Of a stretch of 64,000 nt of DNA, positions 25,290 through 34,518 are shown one piece after another. The notes beneath the pieces are model-generated. The model did no database searches. It was not told the DNA's origin and saw nothing but the letters and a program-made list of their open reading frames with translations. How positions within the stretch are numbered: the first letter of the stretch is position 1; every line of letters starts with the position of its first letter. Source of the DNA: Prado023 sp963697345 (GTDB lineage Bacteria > Actinomycetota > Actinomycetes > S36-B12 > CAIYMF01); contig CAVONS010000002.1 of the NCBI GenBank assembly GCA_963697345.1, positions 62,001-126,000 on the forward strand. The letters run 5' to 3'. The translations under genes and the position numbers were made by a program.

Positions 25290-27558
25290 AGGATGCCCTG
25301 AGCAGATCGTCGGCGCGCGAGCTGGATCCGACGAGCAGCTCGAACTGCCCCGGCTCGACGATCCGTGAGCCCTCGGCCGTGACCAGCGAACAGGCCCCGG
25401 CGGGCACCTCGATCTCGGCCGTGACGGACTCGCCGGGCGGCACCTCGACCTGGCACCAGGCCTTGAGCTCCTTGTCCGCCCACGTCACGCTGGTGACCAG
25501 ATCGCTGATGTAGGCCTGGACCGTCTCGAGCGCGGGGCGGGTTCCGGTGTTGGTCAGAGTGACGCGCGCCCGGATGGCGGCATCTGGCGCCACCGTGGCC
25601 TCGGCCAGGACGAGGTCGCGGTACTCGACCGTGGTGTAGCTCAGGCCCTCGCCGAACACGAACTGTGGGTCCTGGGTGAGGTCGGCGTAGCGCTCGCCGT
25701 GCTGCCCGCGCACCTGGTTGTAGTAGACGGGCTGCTGGCCCACGTGTCGCGGAACCGACACGGGCAGGCGCCCGGTCGGCTCGATCAGGCCAAGGACGAG
25801 TTCGGCGATGGCCTGTCCGCCGCGCATGCCCGGGTTGAACGCCTCGATGAGTCCCTCAGCGGCCGCAACGGCGGACGGGAGCACGGCCGGCTTGCTGTGA
25901 ACCAGGACCACGATCACTGGTGTGCTCGTGGCCACGAGCGCCTCCAGGAGGGCGACCTGGCCGCCCTGCAGCTCGAGGGTGGCCGTGGATCGGGTCTCAC
26001 CTGTCAGCGCGATGGTGTCGCCCAGGACGGCCACCACGTAGTCCGCCGCCTCTGCCACCGCCACGGCTTCGGCGAGCAGCGTCTCGTCCACGGGCGCAGG
26101 GGAGAAGACAGGTGCGCGCGCACCTCCGTCGTGCCATTCCTCGCCGGACGGGTCGGGCACGAGGACCTCGATGTCGGCGCCGCGGGCGTGCGTGACCGTC
26201 CAGTCCGGGGGAGCCATGGCACGGAACCCATCGAGAACGGTCTGGATCATCGCGCGTGGGTGGTCCTCGGGCATCCAGTCGACCTGGCCCGAATTGCCCG
26301 ACCAATCACCCAGCGTGGTGCGGGGGTCGTCGGCGTTGGGTCCGATGACGGCGATCGTCCGGGACGGGCCGGCAGACAGGGCGCGGCCGTCGTCGTCGGC
26401 CGTCAGGCCGCCGGCCAGGGGCAGCGTCGCGTCGTTGCGCAGCAGGACGAGGGATCGTCGGGCGATCGCGAGGTTGAGCTCCGCATGCTCGGCGCTGCCG
26501 ATCACCGCAGCCTGGCGCGCGGGGTCCGGGGCGCGCGGGTCCTCGAAGAGTCCCAGCTCGAACTTCAGCCGCAGGATCCGGCGGACCGCGGCATCGATCT
26601 GCGCCTCGTCCAGCCGGCCCTGCGCCACCGCCTCCTGGGCGCCCTCGAAGAACTCGGGTGTGGTCATGACCAGGTCGTTTCCCGCTGCCACGGCAACGGC
26701 GGAGGCCTGGACGTAGTCGGCGCAGACCTTCTGCTCCCACACCATGCGTCCGACGTCGTCCCAGTCGGTCACGAGCATCCCGGTGAAGCCCCACTCGCCC
26801 TTGAGCACGTCGTTGAGCAGCCACCGGTTGGCGGTGATGGGGACGCCGTCCATCGCCTGGTAGCCCAGCATGAACGTCCGGGCGCCGGCACGCGCCACCC
26901 GCTCGAAGGGCGGCAGGAACCAGGAGCGCAGCTTGCGTGGGCTGATGTCGGCCTCGCTCGCGTCGCGCCCGCCCTGGGTCTCGGAGTACCCGGCGAAGTG
27001 CTTGGCACAGGCCATGACCCCGGTGGGATCCTGCGGGCCGGACCCCTGGTAGCCGCGGACCATGGCCGCGCCCAGCTCGCCGATGAGGAAGGGGTCCTCA
27101 CCGAACGTCTCGCCCACGCGGCCCCAGCGCAGGTCCCGGGTGATGCACAGCACCGGGGAGAACGTCCAGTGCAGTCCCGTGGCCGCGATCTCGACCGCGC
27201 TGGCCCTGGCCATGCGTTCCACGAGGTCGGTGTCCCAGGAGCACGCCATGGCCAGCTGGGTGGGGAAGATGGTCGCTCCCGGCCAGAAGGAGTGGCCGTG
27301 GATGGCGTCGTCGGCCATGAGCAGGGGGATGCCCAGCCTGGTGCGGGCCGCCATGTCGATGGCTGCGACCATGCGCTCCGGGGAGGCATGCAGCAGCGAG
27401 CCGACCACCTTCGTCGAGACCAGGTCTGCCAGGTCGCCCTGGGCGTCGAGCTGCAGCATCTGCCCGACCTTCTCGGGCAGCGTCATGCGCCCGAGAAGGT
27501 CCTCCACACGCTCGTGAGCAGGAAGCCCGGGGTCCAGGTATCGCACGGACGCGGTCAT
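25273..27558 (-). CDS. bglX: GH3 beta-glucosidase
   Basis: 761 residues from ATG 27558 with GGAGG upstream. The N-terminal TIM-like domain starts HERVEDLLGRMTLPEKVGQML and includes VMACAKHFAGYSETQGGRDA and the nucleophile Asp in FTGMLVTDWDDVGRM. The second domain carries IAVIGPNADDPRT and an acid/base region around DTIALTGETRS. A C-terminal fibronectin-III-like domain ends the protein. There is no signal peptide, so it is cytoplasmic. It is the last gene of a minus-strand unit after the ATPase and a lipoprotein gene, and should trim beta-linked gluco-oligosaccharides. The gene symbol is by family similarity. Confidence 0.92.
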   Translation of the reverse strand: MTASVRYLDPGLPAHERVEDLLGRMTLPEKVGQMLQLDAQGDLADLVSTKVVGSLLHASPERMVAAIDMAARTRLGIPLLMADDAIHGHSFWPGATIFPTQLAMACSWDTDLVERMARASAVEIAATGLHWTFSPVLCITRDLRWGRVGETFGEDPFLIGELGAAMVRGYQGSGPQDPTGVMACAKHFAGYSETQGGRDASEADISPRKLRSWFLPPFERVARAGARTFMLGYQAMDGVPITANRWLLNDVLKGEWGFTGMLVTDWDDVGRMVWEQKVCADYVQASAVAVAAGNDLVMTTPEFFEGAQEAVAQGRLDEAQIDAAVRRILRLKFELGLFEDPRAPDPARQAAVIGSAEHAELNLAIARRSLVLLRNDATLPLAGGLTADDDGRALSAGPSRTIAVIGPNADDPRTTLGDWSGNSGQVDWMPEDHPRAMIQTVLDGFRAMAPPDWTVTHARGADIEVLVPDPSGEEWHDGGARAPVFSPAPVDETLLAEAVAVAEAADYVVAVLGDTIALTGETRSTATLELQGGQVALLEALVATSTPVIVVLVHSKPAVLPSAVAAAEGLIEAFNPGMRGGQAIAELVLGLIEPTGRLPVSVPRHVGQQPVYYNQVRGQHGERYADLTQDPQFVFGEGLSYTTVEYRDLVLAEATVAPDAAIRARVTLTNTGTRPALETVQAYISDLVTSVTWADKELKAWCQVEVPPGESVTAEIEVPAGACSLVTAEGSRIVEPGQFELLVGSSSRADDLLRASFRILG

Positions 27559-27587
27559 GGCCCACCTCCTGCAGGGGCGTCAGGTGT

Positions 27588-28004
27588 CTAGCAGCCCAAC
27601 TCGGACTCGACCTCACCGACGGCTGCCACATAGGTGTCGATGGCGGCCTTGTAGCTGCTTGCAGCCTCTGCCGGAGCGGCATCGTCCGGGATGGCCGCAA
27701 CTGCCTGGTCGAAGGCGTCGTTGGCGGCCTCGATCTCGGTCTTGACCGAGTCCTGCAACTGCGACAGGGGCACCGAGTTCGCCTGGATCGCGCTCTGCAC
27801 GAGGTCTCGCTGCTCCTTGAGGGCCTCAGTCGGGGCGCCGCTCTCGATGAGGGTCTCCAACTCCTGGAACTGCGACTGCACGGTGGCCGCGCCCTCGCAG
27901 TAGGCGGCGTTGGTGTCGGTGACACTCTCCGACGACGAGCACGCCGACAGGCAGAGGGCCAGGCCGATGCCGGCGAAGGCGGCAACGGCGCGGGAGGTGA
28001 TCAT
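27588..28004 (-). CDS. Small lipoprotein of unknown function
   Basis: 138 residues from ATG 28004. The signal peptide ITSRAVAAFAGIGLALCLSACS ends in the lipobox LSAC. The mature part is helical and Ala/Glu/Gln-rich, with YCEGAATVQSQFQELETLI and a C-terminal YVAAVGEVESELGC. Two Cys in the mature part could form a disulfide. It sits between the MsmK-type ATPase and GH3 genes with short gaps (66 and 29 bases), so it is probably in the same operon, yet similar coiled lipoproteins occur in many contexts. Function unknown. Confidence 0.75.
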   Translation of the reverse strand: MITSRAVAAFAGIGLALCLSACSSSESVTDTNAAYCEGAATVQSQFQELETLIESGAPTEALKEQRDLVQSAIQANSVPLSQLQDSVKTEIEAANDAFDQAVAAIPDDAAPAEAASSYKAAIDTYVAAVGEVESELGC

Positions 28005-28070
28005 CAGCTTCGGACTCCTGTGTCGAACCGGATCGTGTCCCACGTCCGGCAGGCGAATGGGGTGTGGTGG

Positions 28071-29165
28071 CTATTCGGTGGGGAGGCGTTGTCCGGTTTC
28101 GGCGTCGAACATGTGTTGGTGTTGGGCGACGGCTTCCAGGCCGAGGATCTCGCCGCGGCGGGGGTGGGTGCGTCCGTCGGTGCGGACCACGACTTGTTGT
28201 TTGCCGCCGGGGAGTTCGACTTCGGTGTAGACGTAGGCGTCGGCGCCCAGGCCTTCGACGATGAGGACTTCCACGGGCCAGGCGTTCTCGCTGTCGCTGA
28301 TGCGCAGGTCCTCGGGGCGGAACCCGAGGATGACCTTGGTGGCCCCGGTCTTGTTCAGGGCGGCGGCGGTCGCGGGGGGCAGGGGCACGGACTTGGTGCC
28401 CAGGCGCACGTTGCCATCGGAGACGGTGGCTTCGATGATGTTCATCGCGGGGGAGCCGATGAACCCGGCGACGAACACGTTGTCGGGGGTGTCGTAGAGC
28501 TCCTGGGGGGTGCCGACCTGCATGAGGAACCCGTCCTTGAGCACGACGATCCGGTCGCCCATGGTCATGGCTTCGGTCTGGTCGTGGGTGACATAGACGG
28601 TGGTCACCCCGAGGTCGCGCTGCAGCTTGGCGATCTGGGTGCGGGTCTGCACGCGCAGCTTGGCGTCCAGGTTCGACAGTGGCTCGTCCATGAGGAACAC
28701 CTGGGGCTTGCGCACGATCGCCCGGCCCATGGCCACGCGTTGGCGCTGCCCACCGGACATCGCCTTGGGCTTGCGGTCCAGGTAGGGCTCGAGGTCCAGG
28801 ATCTTCGCGGCCTCCTGGACACGTTCCTCGATCTCGGGCTTGGGCATCCCCGCGATCGACAGCGCGAAGCCCATGTTCTCCCGCACCGTCATATGCGGGT
28901 ACAGGGCGTAGGACTGGAACACCATCGCGATGTCGCGGTCCTTCGGGGCCAGGTCGGTGACATCCCGGTCACCGATGAAGATCCGGCCCTCGTTGACCTC
29001 CTCCAGACCCGCGAGCATCCGCAGACACGTCGACTTCCCACACCCCGACGGCCCGACGAGGACCAGGAACTCCTCATCAGCAACCTCAAGATCCAACTTG
29101 TTCAACGCCGGCTTGGTCGTCCCCGGATAGATCCGAGTCGCTCCCTTGAACGTCACAGTGGCCAT
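28071..29165 (-). CDS. msmK: Multi-sugar ABC transporter ATP-binding protein (MsmK/UgpC type)
   Basis: 364 residues. Walker A GPSGCGKST, Q-loop FQSYALYPHMTV, signature MSGGQRQRVAMGRA, Walker B VFLMDEP, then the H-loop THDQ. The C-terminal ~130 residues form the MalK-type OB-fold (MOE) regulatory domain. Such ATPases serve several sugar importers in actinomycetes. The binding-protein/permease operon at 17187-20650 lacks its own ATPase, and a copy of its operator (29276-29287) stands before this gene, so this is probably the motor. Leader operon: msmK, lipoprotein, GH3. Confidence 0.93.
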   Translation of the reverse strand: MATVTFKGATRIYPGTTKPALNKLDLEVADEEFLVLVGPSGCGKSTCLRMLAGLEEVNEGRIFIGDRDVTDLAPKDRDIAMVFQSYALYPHMTVRENMGFALSIAGMPKPEIEERVQEAAKILDLEPYLDRKPKAMSGGQRQRVAMGRAIVRKPQVFLMDEPLSNLDAKLRVQTRTQIAKLQRDLGVTTVYVTHDQTEAMTMGDRIVVLKDGFLMQVGTPQELYDTPDNVFVAGFIGSPAMNIIEATVSDGNVRLGTKSVPLPPATAAALNKTGATKVILGFRPEDLRISDSENAWPVEVLIVEGLGADAYVYTEVELPGGKQQVVVRTDGRTHPRRGEILGLEAVAQHQHMFDAETGQRLPTE

Positions 29166-29275
29166 CAGAAATCAACATCCCTTCACCGACAGGTACGTGC
29201 CGGACGATCCGAGTGGAAGGCACAACGAACCACGCTAGCGGCCCGCGCGACTGGACTGGGCGGCGGGGAACCTGA

Positions 29276-29287
29276 GAGAGCGCTCTC
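29276..29287. promoter_or_regulatory. LacI-type operator GAGAGCGCTCTC (O3)
   Basis: The same 12-base palindrome found at 20750-20761 and inside 20831-20850. It lies 111 bases upstream of the msmK-type start. Its context (CCTGAGAGAGCGCTCTCCG) gives a partly extended palindrome. Three copies within 9 kb and only before sugar genes make this a local regulon, with the LacI protein at 14723-15826 as the natural binder. Confidence 0.83.
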
Positions 29288-29371
29288 CGTCGCCAGCACC
29301 AGCATGTCGGTGCGACGAGGCGATGTCAACCCCCTGGCGCGGGTCACGGTGATCGGGTCGGAGCCCGGTGG

Positions 29372-29923
29372 CTATGCGTGCAGCAGGGATACGGCCGCCT
29401 GGGTGCTGAGCACGGTGGCGAACTCCTCGTGCAGGCTGGCCGCCGTCGCCCGTGCGAGGTCATCGGCGCTCACGGTGACGCCGTCCGGGCCGGGACGGTC
29501 GAACGTGTGGGTGGCATCCAGGACGAAGAACGTCTCGTATCCCAGGTTCCCGGCCAGGCGTGCCGTGGTCTCGCAGCAGTGGTTCGTGGTGATCCCACAG
29601 ATGGTGACCGTGTCGATGTTCTGCGCGCGCAGCCAGCCATCCAGGTCCGGTGTGCCGTGGAAGGCACTGTTCACCGACTTCGTGACGAGCAGGTCGTGGG
29701 CCCCGTCGATGCCCGGTTGCAGGATGTTGCCCGGTGCACCCGGCGCCAGGGTCGAGCCCGCCTCCTGGGAGTCGTGGCGGACCAGCACGACCGGTTGTCC
29801 CGACGCCCGCCAGGCCGCCAGCAGGGCTCGGATGTTGTCCTCCGCGCCGGGGTTGTTCCGCGGCCCCCAGCTGCGGTCGGTGAAACCCTGCTGCACGTCC
29901 ACGACGATCAAGGCATTCGGCAT
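29372..29923 (-). CDS. Isochorismatase-family cysteine hydrolase
   Basis: 183 residues. The catalytic triad of the family is visible: Asp in ALIVVDVQQGF, Lys in LLVTKSVNSAFHGT and Cys in ICGITTNHCCETTARL, with the cis-peptide region before the Cys. Members hydrolyse amides such as nicotinamide, N-carbamoyl compounds or ureidoacrylate; the substrate here cannot be told. It lies 61 bases downstream of the TPP-enzyme gene on the same strand and may be co-transcribed with it. Cytoplasmic. Confidence 0.85.
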   Translation of the reverse strand: MPNALIVVDVQQGFTDRSWGPRNNPGAEDNIRALLAAWRASGQPVVLVRHDSQEAGSTLAPGAPGNILQPGIDGAHDLLVTKSVNSAFHGTPDLDGWLRAQNIDTVTICGITTNHCCETTARLAGNLGYETFFVLDATHTFDRPGPDGVTVSADDLARATAASLHEEFATVLSTQAAVSLLHA

Positions 29924-29984
29924 GGGCGAAGCCTCTCAGGGATCGGCACCCGCCGCCGACGAACGCCCTGTCCGTGCGGCTGGG

Positions 29985-31760
29985 TCAACCAGCCGGCTCG
30001 GCGTGCATCTCCTTGAAGGCCATCAGGATCGGGGCGAACTTGTGGGCCACCTGGTCGACGTCGGCGTGGACCACCACTGGGTGCCCGGCGAGGACGAGGT
30101 CGCGGGCCGTGGTCAGCGTGGCCTCGAGGTCGTCGGAGGCCGTGACACGCAAGCCCCTGCCGCCCATGGACTCGGACATCAGGTCGTAGCGGATCTCACT
30201 GAAGTCCGTGTTGATGAGCTGCTCGGGCTCGATGCCGCCCTTGGAGAACAGTGCGTTGGAGTCGATGGACATCTCCTGGGTCGTCTTGACCATGCCCCAC
30301 GCCCGGTCCACAGCAACGACGACCAGGATCGGGAGGCCGGCCCGCACGGCCGTCTCGATCTCCTGGGGATGCATGCCGAACGCGCCGTCACCGGTGAGCA
30401 CGCAGACGAAGCGATCCGGGGCCGCGACCTTGGCACCCAGCGCCTGCGGGACCCCGGCCCCGAGCATGCCGAACTTGTCGAACGTGCTCAGCATCGAGTG
30501 GGGTTGGCGCACCTCGTGGTAGAGGTTGGCCCAGACGGAGGTGGTGCCCCCGTCCACGACGAAGACGGTGTCCTCGGGCAGCACCCGCTGCATGGTCGCC
30601 GGCAGCTGCGCTGTGTGCAGCGGGTTGCTGGGCGTGGCCAGGGCTGCGGCGAAGCCGCCCTGCACCGCGGCCTTCGTCGCCGCATACCCGGCGATCCGTT
30701 CCTGGCGGGCCGGCCGGCGGGCGCGCAGCGCATCGGCGAGGTCGTTGTCGGAGAGACGTTCGGCGAGGCGGGCCAGGAAGACCTTGGCGTCGGCCAGCAC
30801 GGCGATGTCCACCGGCTTGTTGAGCCCGAGGAGCTCCTCGTCGTTGTCGACCTGGACGAGCTTCTGGACGTTGCCCCTGCGCCAGTGCGGAGCCTTGGCC
30901 CACCAGTCGGTCTCGCCCATGCGGCTTCCGATCGCCAGCACCACGTCGGCGTCGTTGCGTGCCTGGTCCACCAGCTGCGTCTGGATCATCGGCAGGGACT
31001 GGTCGAGTCGTTCATCGACGGTGTCCCGGCCACCCCAGCTCGTGGTGATCGGGGCGTCGAGCAGCGCCGCGATGACCGCGAGCTCCTCGGTGGCCATGGC
31101 GTGCAGGACTCCGCTGCCCGCGTGGATCAGTGGTGCTTCGGCCTCGGCCAGGAGCCGGGCGGCCTGGTCCACGAGAGCCGCCGAGGGCTCCAGGGGCGCG
31201 GTGCGCCGGTAGCGGGCTGGCGCGACGTCGGGCTGGGCCGGGTCGTCGAACTCCGAGTTCATGATGTCCTCGGGCACCGTGAGGTGGACCACTCCGGGTC
31301 GGCCACGCCAGCTGATCCGCATGGCGCGGTGCATCAGCTCGGGGATGCGGTCGAATGCCGGGACGGCGCCGCTCCACTTGGACATCGGCTTGATGACGCC
31401 CGGCTGGTCGAAGTACTGGTACGTGCCCCCGCGGTCCGGGCCCACGATCTGGTGCCTGCGCCAGCTGGTGATCAGCAGGACGCGGTTGCCCTCGCCGTTC
31501 TCCACCGCGACCCCGGGCAGGGCGTTGGCCACGCCAGGTCCGCTGCTGGCCATCGCGACCCCGAGCTTGCCGGTCATGCGTGCGTAGGCCCCGGCCATGT
31601 GCAGGGCCGAGGTCTCGTGCCTCGGTGAGATGAGCCGGATCCCGTGATCGGCCAGGTGGCCGTAGAAGCCGAAGTAGGTGCCGTCGATGATCCCGAACAC
31701 CACGTCGACGCCCTCGTCGGCCAGCATGCGTGCGATGCGTTCTCCACCGGTGATAGTCAT
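29985..31760 (-). CDS. Thiamine-diphosphate-dependent enzyme (acetolactate synthase-like family)
   Basis: 591 residues from ATG 31760. The Pyr domain begins TGGERIARMLADEGVDVVFG and has the catalytic Glu in PRHETSALHMAGAYAR. A central domain binds ADP/FAD in relatives (PLIHAGSGVL). The PP domain has the ThDP motif GDGAFGMHPQEIETAVRAGL followed by a loop in which the usual Asn-Asn is replaced by 'DRAWGMVK'. The sequence GIIDGTYFGFYGHL near the N-terminus differs from true acetolactate synthases. Probably a 2-oxo-acid or acyl-CoA lyase/decarboxylase; no acetolactate small subunit is present. Divergent from the BASS transporter gene, which could carry a related 2-oxo-acid. Confidence 0.82.
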   Translation of the reverse strand: MTITGGERIARMLADEGVDVVFGIIDGTYFGFYGHLADHGIRLISPRHETSALHMAGAYARMTGKLGVAMASSGPGVANALPGVAVENGEGNRVLLITSWRRHQIVGPDRGGTYQYFDQPGVIKPMSKWSGAVPAFDRIPELMHRAMRISWRGRPGVVHLTVPEDIMNSEFDDPAQPDVAPARYRRTAPLEPSAALVDQAARLLAEAEAPLIHAGSGVLHAMATEELAVIAALLDAPITTSWGGRDTVDERLDQSLPMIQTQLVDQARNDADVVLAIGSRMGETDWWAKAPHWRRGNVQKLVQVDNDEELLGLNKPVDIAVLADAKVFLARLAERLSDNDLADALRARRPARQERIAGYAATKAAVQGGFAAALATPSNPLHTAQLPATMQRVLPEDTVFVVDGGTTSVWANLYHEVRQPHSMLSTFDKFGMLGAGVPQALGAKVAAPDRFVCVLTGDGAFGMHPQEIETAVRAGLPILVVVAVDRAWGMVKTTQEMSIDSNALFSKGGIEPEQLINTDFSEIRYDLMSESMGGRGLRVTASDDLEATLTTARDLVLAGHPVVVHADVDQVAHKFAPILMAFKEMHAEPAG

Positions 31761-31864
31761 GGATCCATGCAACCACGGGGTGTGTCTCGGTAGCATCCGA
31801 GCGAGCGCTCCTGCTACGAGCGGGTGCCGAGGCGGGGGACCCCGCGGTCTGGAAGGACCACCCG

Positions 31865-32797
31865 ATGGACGTGGATACCGCAGTCCTGAACTTCAACGAG
31901 ACGACCCTGACCATCCTCAACGTGCTCATCGGGTTGATCATGTTCGGGGTCGCCCTGGACATCAGGGTCGAGGACTTCAAGCGGATCGGGCGGGACCCGC
32001 GCGGCCCCGTCATCGGGCTGGTCGCCCAGTTCCTGCTCTTCCCGGCGATCACGTTCGTGATCGTGGGGTTGATCAACCCGGTGCCATCGGTGGCACTGGG
32101 CATGATCCTGGTGGCCGCGTGCCCCGGCGGGAACTTCTCGAACTTCCTGACGGTGTATGCCCGCGGCAACGGGGCGCTGAGCGTGAGCATGACCGCGGTC
32201 TCCACGTTGTTGGCGGTCGTGATGACCCCGTTCAACCTCCAGTTCTGGGGCTCGCGCACCGAGGGCACCGAGGCGATCCTCAGGGAGGTCTCGCTCTCCC
32301 CCTTCGACCTCATGCTCACGATCCTGCTCATCCTCGGGCTTCCGTTGGCCCTCGGGATGCTCACCCGGTCGCGCAAGCCCGAGCTGGCCGACAAGCTCCG
32401 CCGACCCATGCGCTACTTCTCGCTGATGGCCTTCTTCTCGTTCATCTTCTTCGCCCTGATCGGCAACTGGTCGTTCTTCCTCGAGTTCATCGGTGTGTTC
32501 GCCGCCGTCGTCGCACTGCAGAACGCGGTGGCGCTCTCGTTGGGGTACTTCTCGGCCACCGCGGCCCGGCTACCGGAGTACGACCGGCGCGCGATCACCA
32601 TGGAGGTCGGCATCCAGAACTCCGCGCTGGGCCTGGTGATCGTCTTCAACTTCTTCGACGGTCTGGGCGGGATGGCGGTCATCGCAGCCTGGTGGGGTGT
32701 CTGGCACCTGATCTCCGGGCTGACCCTGGGTACGTACTGGTCGCGGCGGCCGGTCGCGGTGCCTGAGCTGGTTGAGTCGGCGGCTGGCGGCCAGTGA
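31865..32797 (+). CDS. Bile acid:sodium symporter (BASS) family transporter
   Basis: 310 residues with about ten hydrophobic helices. LNVLIGLIMFGVALDI at the N-terminus, a crossover helix region with VAACPGGNFSNFLTVYARGN (about residues 78-97), and a second repeat with AITMEVGIQNSALGLVIVFN are BASS landmarks; the ECPGG/N sites bind sodium in homologues. It imports an organic anion with sodium; members move bile acids, pyruvate or pantoate-like acids. ATG 31865 has AAGGA upstream. The stop overlaps the SDR start by 4 bases. Confidence 0.9.
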   Translation: MDVDTAVLNFNETTLTILNVLIGLIMFGVALDIRVEDFKRIGRDPRGPVIGLVAQFLLFPAITFVIVGLINPVPSVALGMILVAACPGGNFSNFLTVYARGNGALSVSMTAVSTLLAVVMTPFNLQFWGSRTEGTEAILREVSLSPFDLMLTILLILGLPLALGMLTRSRKPELADKLRRPMRYFSLMAFFSFIFFALIGNWSFFLEFIGVFAAVVALQNAVALSLGYFSATAARLPEYDRRAITMEVGIQNSALGLVIVFNFFDGLGGMAVIAAWWGVWHLISGLTLGTYWSRRPVAVPELVESAAGGQ

Positions 32798-33573
32798 TCG
32801 GCCGGAAGCCCGACGTGGGTGTCCTGCGGGGCGCCCGGGTGCTGGTCACCGGCGCCGCTGGCGGGATCGGCCAGGAGACCTGCGCCGCGCTGCGGGCGGC
32901 TGGGGCTCACGTGATCGCCGCGGATCTCGACGTCTCGGCGCTCGGGGCGGATGCCCAGGAGCGCGTCGCGCTGGATGTGACCGACGACGCGGCCGTGGCA
33001 CAGGTGGTCGCTGGGCTGGGTCCCCTCGATGGGCTTGTCCTCAGCCATGGCGTGACATCCCTGGGTCCGGCCACCGAGACGCCCATGAGCGCGGTCGATC
33101 GTGTGCTGTCGGTCAACCTGCGGGGTGCGATCTCGGTCACCCAGGCAGCTCTGCCCGGGCTCATCGAACGCCGTGGTCGGATCGCGGTGCTCAGCTCGGT
33201 CTCCGGATTCGCCCCGTTGGTCAACCGCACGGCGTACTCCGCCTCCAAGCATGGGATCCATGGCTACTTCGAGAGCCTGCGCGCGGAGGTGTCCGACGCC
33301 GGGGTGTCGGTGACCATCGTGGCGCCCTCGTTCGTGGCCACCGGGATCGAGGAGCGCGCGGCCTACCGTGCGGGCGGTGGCGGCGGTGCGTGGTCCACGA
33401 CCGGTGAGGTCCTGACCCCGGCCGAGGTCGCCGGCGCCATCATCGCCGGCCTGGCGGATCGGCGATCCCTCGTCCTGCCCTCGCGCACGGCCTGGCAGGC
33501 CTACGTGGTGTCCCGGGTCGCCCCGCCGGTGTACGCGCGCATCATGCGCAAGCGTGTGCTGAGCCAGGAGTAG
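32794..33573 (+). CDS. Short-chain dehydrogenase/reductase
   Basis: 259 residues from GTG 32794, overlapping the BASS stop (GTGA). Rossmann signature VLVTGAAGGIGQET, then DVTDDAA, LSHGVTS in place of the usual NNAG, the catalytic Ser in VLSSVSGF, and YSASKHG with catalytic Tyr/Lys. The C-terminus is hydrophobic (AWQAYVVSRVAPPVYARIMRK), as in membrane-associated SDRs. It is co-expressed with the transporter, suggesting oxidation or reduction of the imported compound. The substrate is unknown. Confidence 0.9.
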   Translation: MIGRKPDVGVLRGARVLVTGAAGGIGQETCAALRAAGAHVIAADLDVSALGADAQERVALDVTDDAAVAQVVAGLGPLDGLVLSHGVTSLGPATETPMSAVDRVLSVNLRGAISVTQAALPGLIERRGRIAVLSSVSGFAPLVNRTAYSASKHGIHGYFESLRAEVSDAGVSVTIVAPSFVATGIEERAAYRAGGGGGAWSTTGEVLTPAEVAGAIIAGLADRRSLVLPSRTAWQAYVVSRVAPPVYARIMRKRVLSQE

Positions 33574-33594
33574 GGGTCGCGTCCAGGGCAGCTG

Positions 33595-34494
33595 CTACGC
33601 GGCCGGTGTGCCCTGGTGCCGGCTGACCATTCCGGCGGCCAGCTCAGCCTCGTCGAAGGCACCGGAGTCCAGGCGGCCGGCGACGGTGCGCGTGACCATG
33701 AGGTCGATCAGCGAGGGCAGGTGCCGCGCGAGCAGGAACTCCAGTGTCCCGCGCGGGCTCGTGGCGACGTCGCGATGTGCGGTCCTGGCCAGGGCCGCGG
33801 TGACGACGGCCTGCACCACGCCCTCGAGTGACTCGAAGTGTGAGACCCCCTCCAGCGACAGCCCAGCCGCTTTCGTCGAGTCGTGGATCGGGCTGCGGAC
33901 CATCGACGGGTAGACGCTGGTGACGCCCACCTGCGGGGCCAGCTCAAGTCGCAGCGAATCGGCGTAGGCAACCACCGCGCGCTTGCTGACACCGTAGGCG
34001 GCAGCGATCGGCAGCGGGAAGACCGAGGCCCGCGAGGCGACGATGACGATGCGACCGTGGGAGGCCACGAGGGCATCCTTGGCCGCAGCAGTCACGCGCC
34101 ATGTGCCCAGCAGGTTGATCTCCAGCTGGCGATACACCTCAGTGCCCGGTGGCAGCTCGGCCGGGGCGGGACCGCCGATCCCCGCGTTGTTGATGAGGAT
34201 GTCCAGGCCGCCGAGCAGCTCGATGGCTCGGGCCACACCGGCCTGCGTGCTGGCGTCGTCGGTGATGTCGCAGGCGACCACGTCGATCGCATCATCGGGC
34301 CGGGGGGCGAGGTCGAGTCCGACCACCGTGGCGCCGCGCGCAGTCAGATCAGCAGCGATGGCGCGGCCGAAGGTCCCGCTGGCGCCGGTGACGAGGACAC
34401 GCTTGCCGGTGGCGTCGGCATCAGGCCCCGACACGACGCCGGGGATGAGATCGCGCAGGACGGGGGGCAGGGTGACGGGCAGGCGCAGGACCAT
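33595..34494 (-). CDS. Short-chain dehydrogenase/reductase
   Basis: 299 residues. Rossmann motif VLVTGASGTFGRAI, DLAP at the adenine-ribose site, DITDDAS, INNAGIGG, catalytic Ser in IVIVASRASVF and YGVSKRA. The C-terminal ~70 residues (SLEGVVQAVVTAALARTA and the HLPSLIDLMVTRTV region) are extended relative to classical SDRs. The gene lies 25 bases downstream of a decayed flavin monooxygenase on the same strand; FMO/Baeyer-Villiger monooxygenase plus SDR is a frequent pair for alcohol-ketone-ester conversions, so this may be the survivor of such an operon. Confidence 0.88.
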   Translation of the reverse strand: MVLRLPVTLPPVLRDLIPGVVSGPDADATGKRVLVTGASGTFGRAIAADLTARGATVVGLDLAPRPDDAIDVVACDITDDASTQAGVARAIELLGGLDILINNAGIGGPAPAELPPGTEVYRQLEINLLGTWRVTAAAKDALVASHGRIVIVASRASVFPLPIAAAYGVSKRAVVAYADSLRLELAPQVGVTSVYPSMVRSPIHDSTKAAGLSLEGVSHFESLEGVVQAVVTAALARTAHRDVATSPRGTLEFLLARHLPSLIDLMVTRTVAGRLDSGAFDEAELAAGMVSRHQGTPAA

Positions 34495-34518
34495 GGTGAA
34501 CTCCTTCTTCGCTGCAGG

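Noticed and set aside
28020..31628. 1202-residue open frame on the plus strand across the msmK, isochorismatase and TPP-enzyme genes
   Set aside because: It runs antisense through three well-recognised genes and an operator, and shows no domain motif.
29985..31760. Acetolactate synthase large subunit (ilvB)
   Set aside because: No small subunit or ilvC nearby, and the N-terminal and ThDP-loop sequences differ from biosynthetic enzymes.
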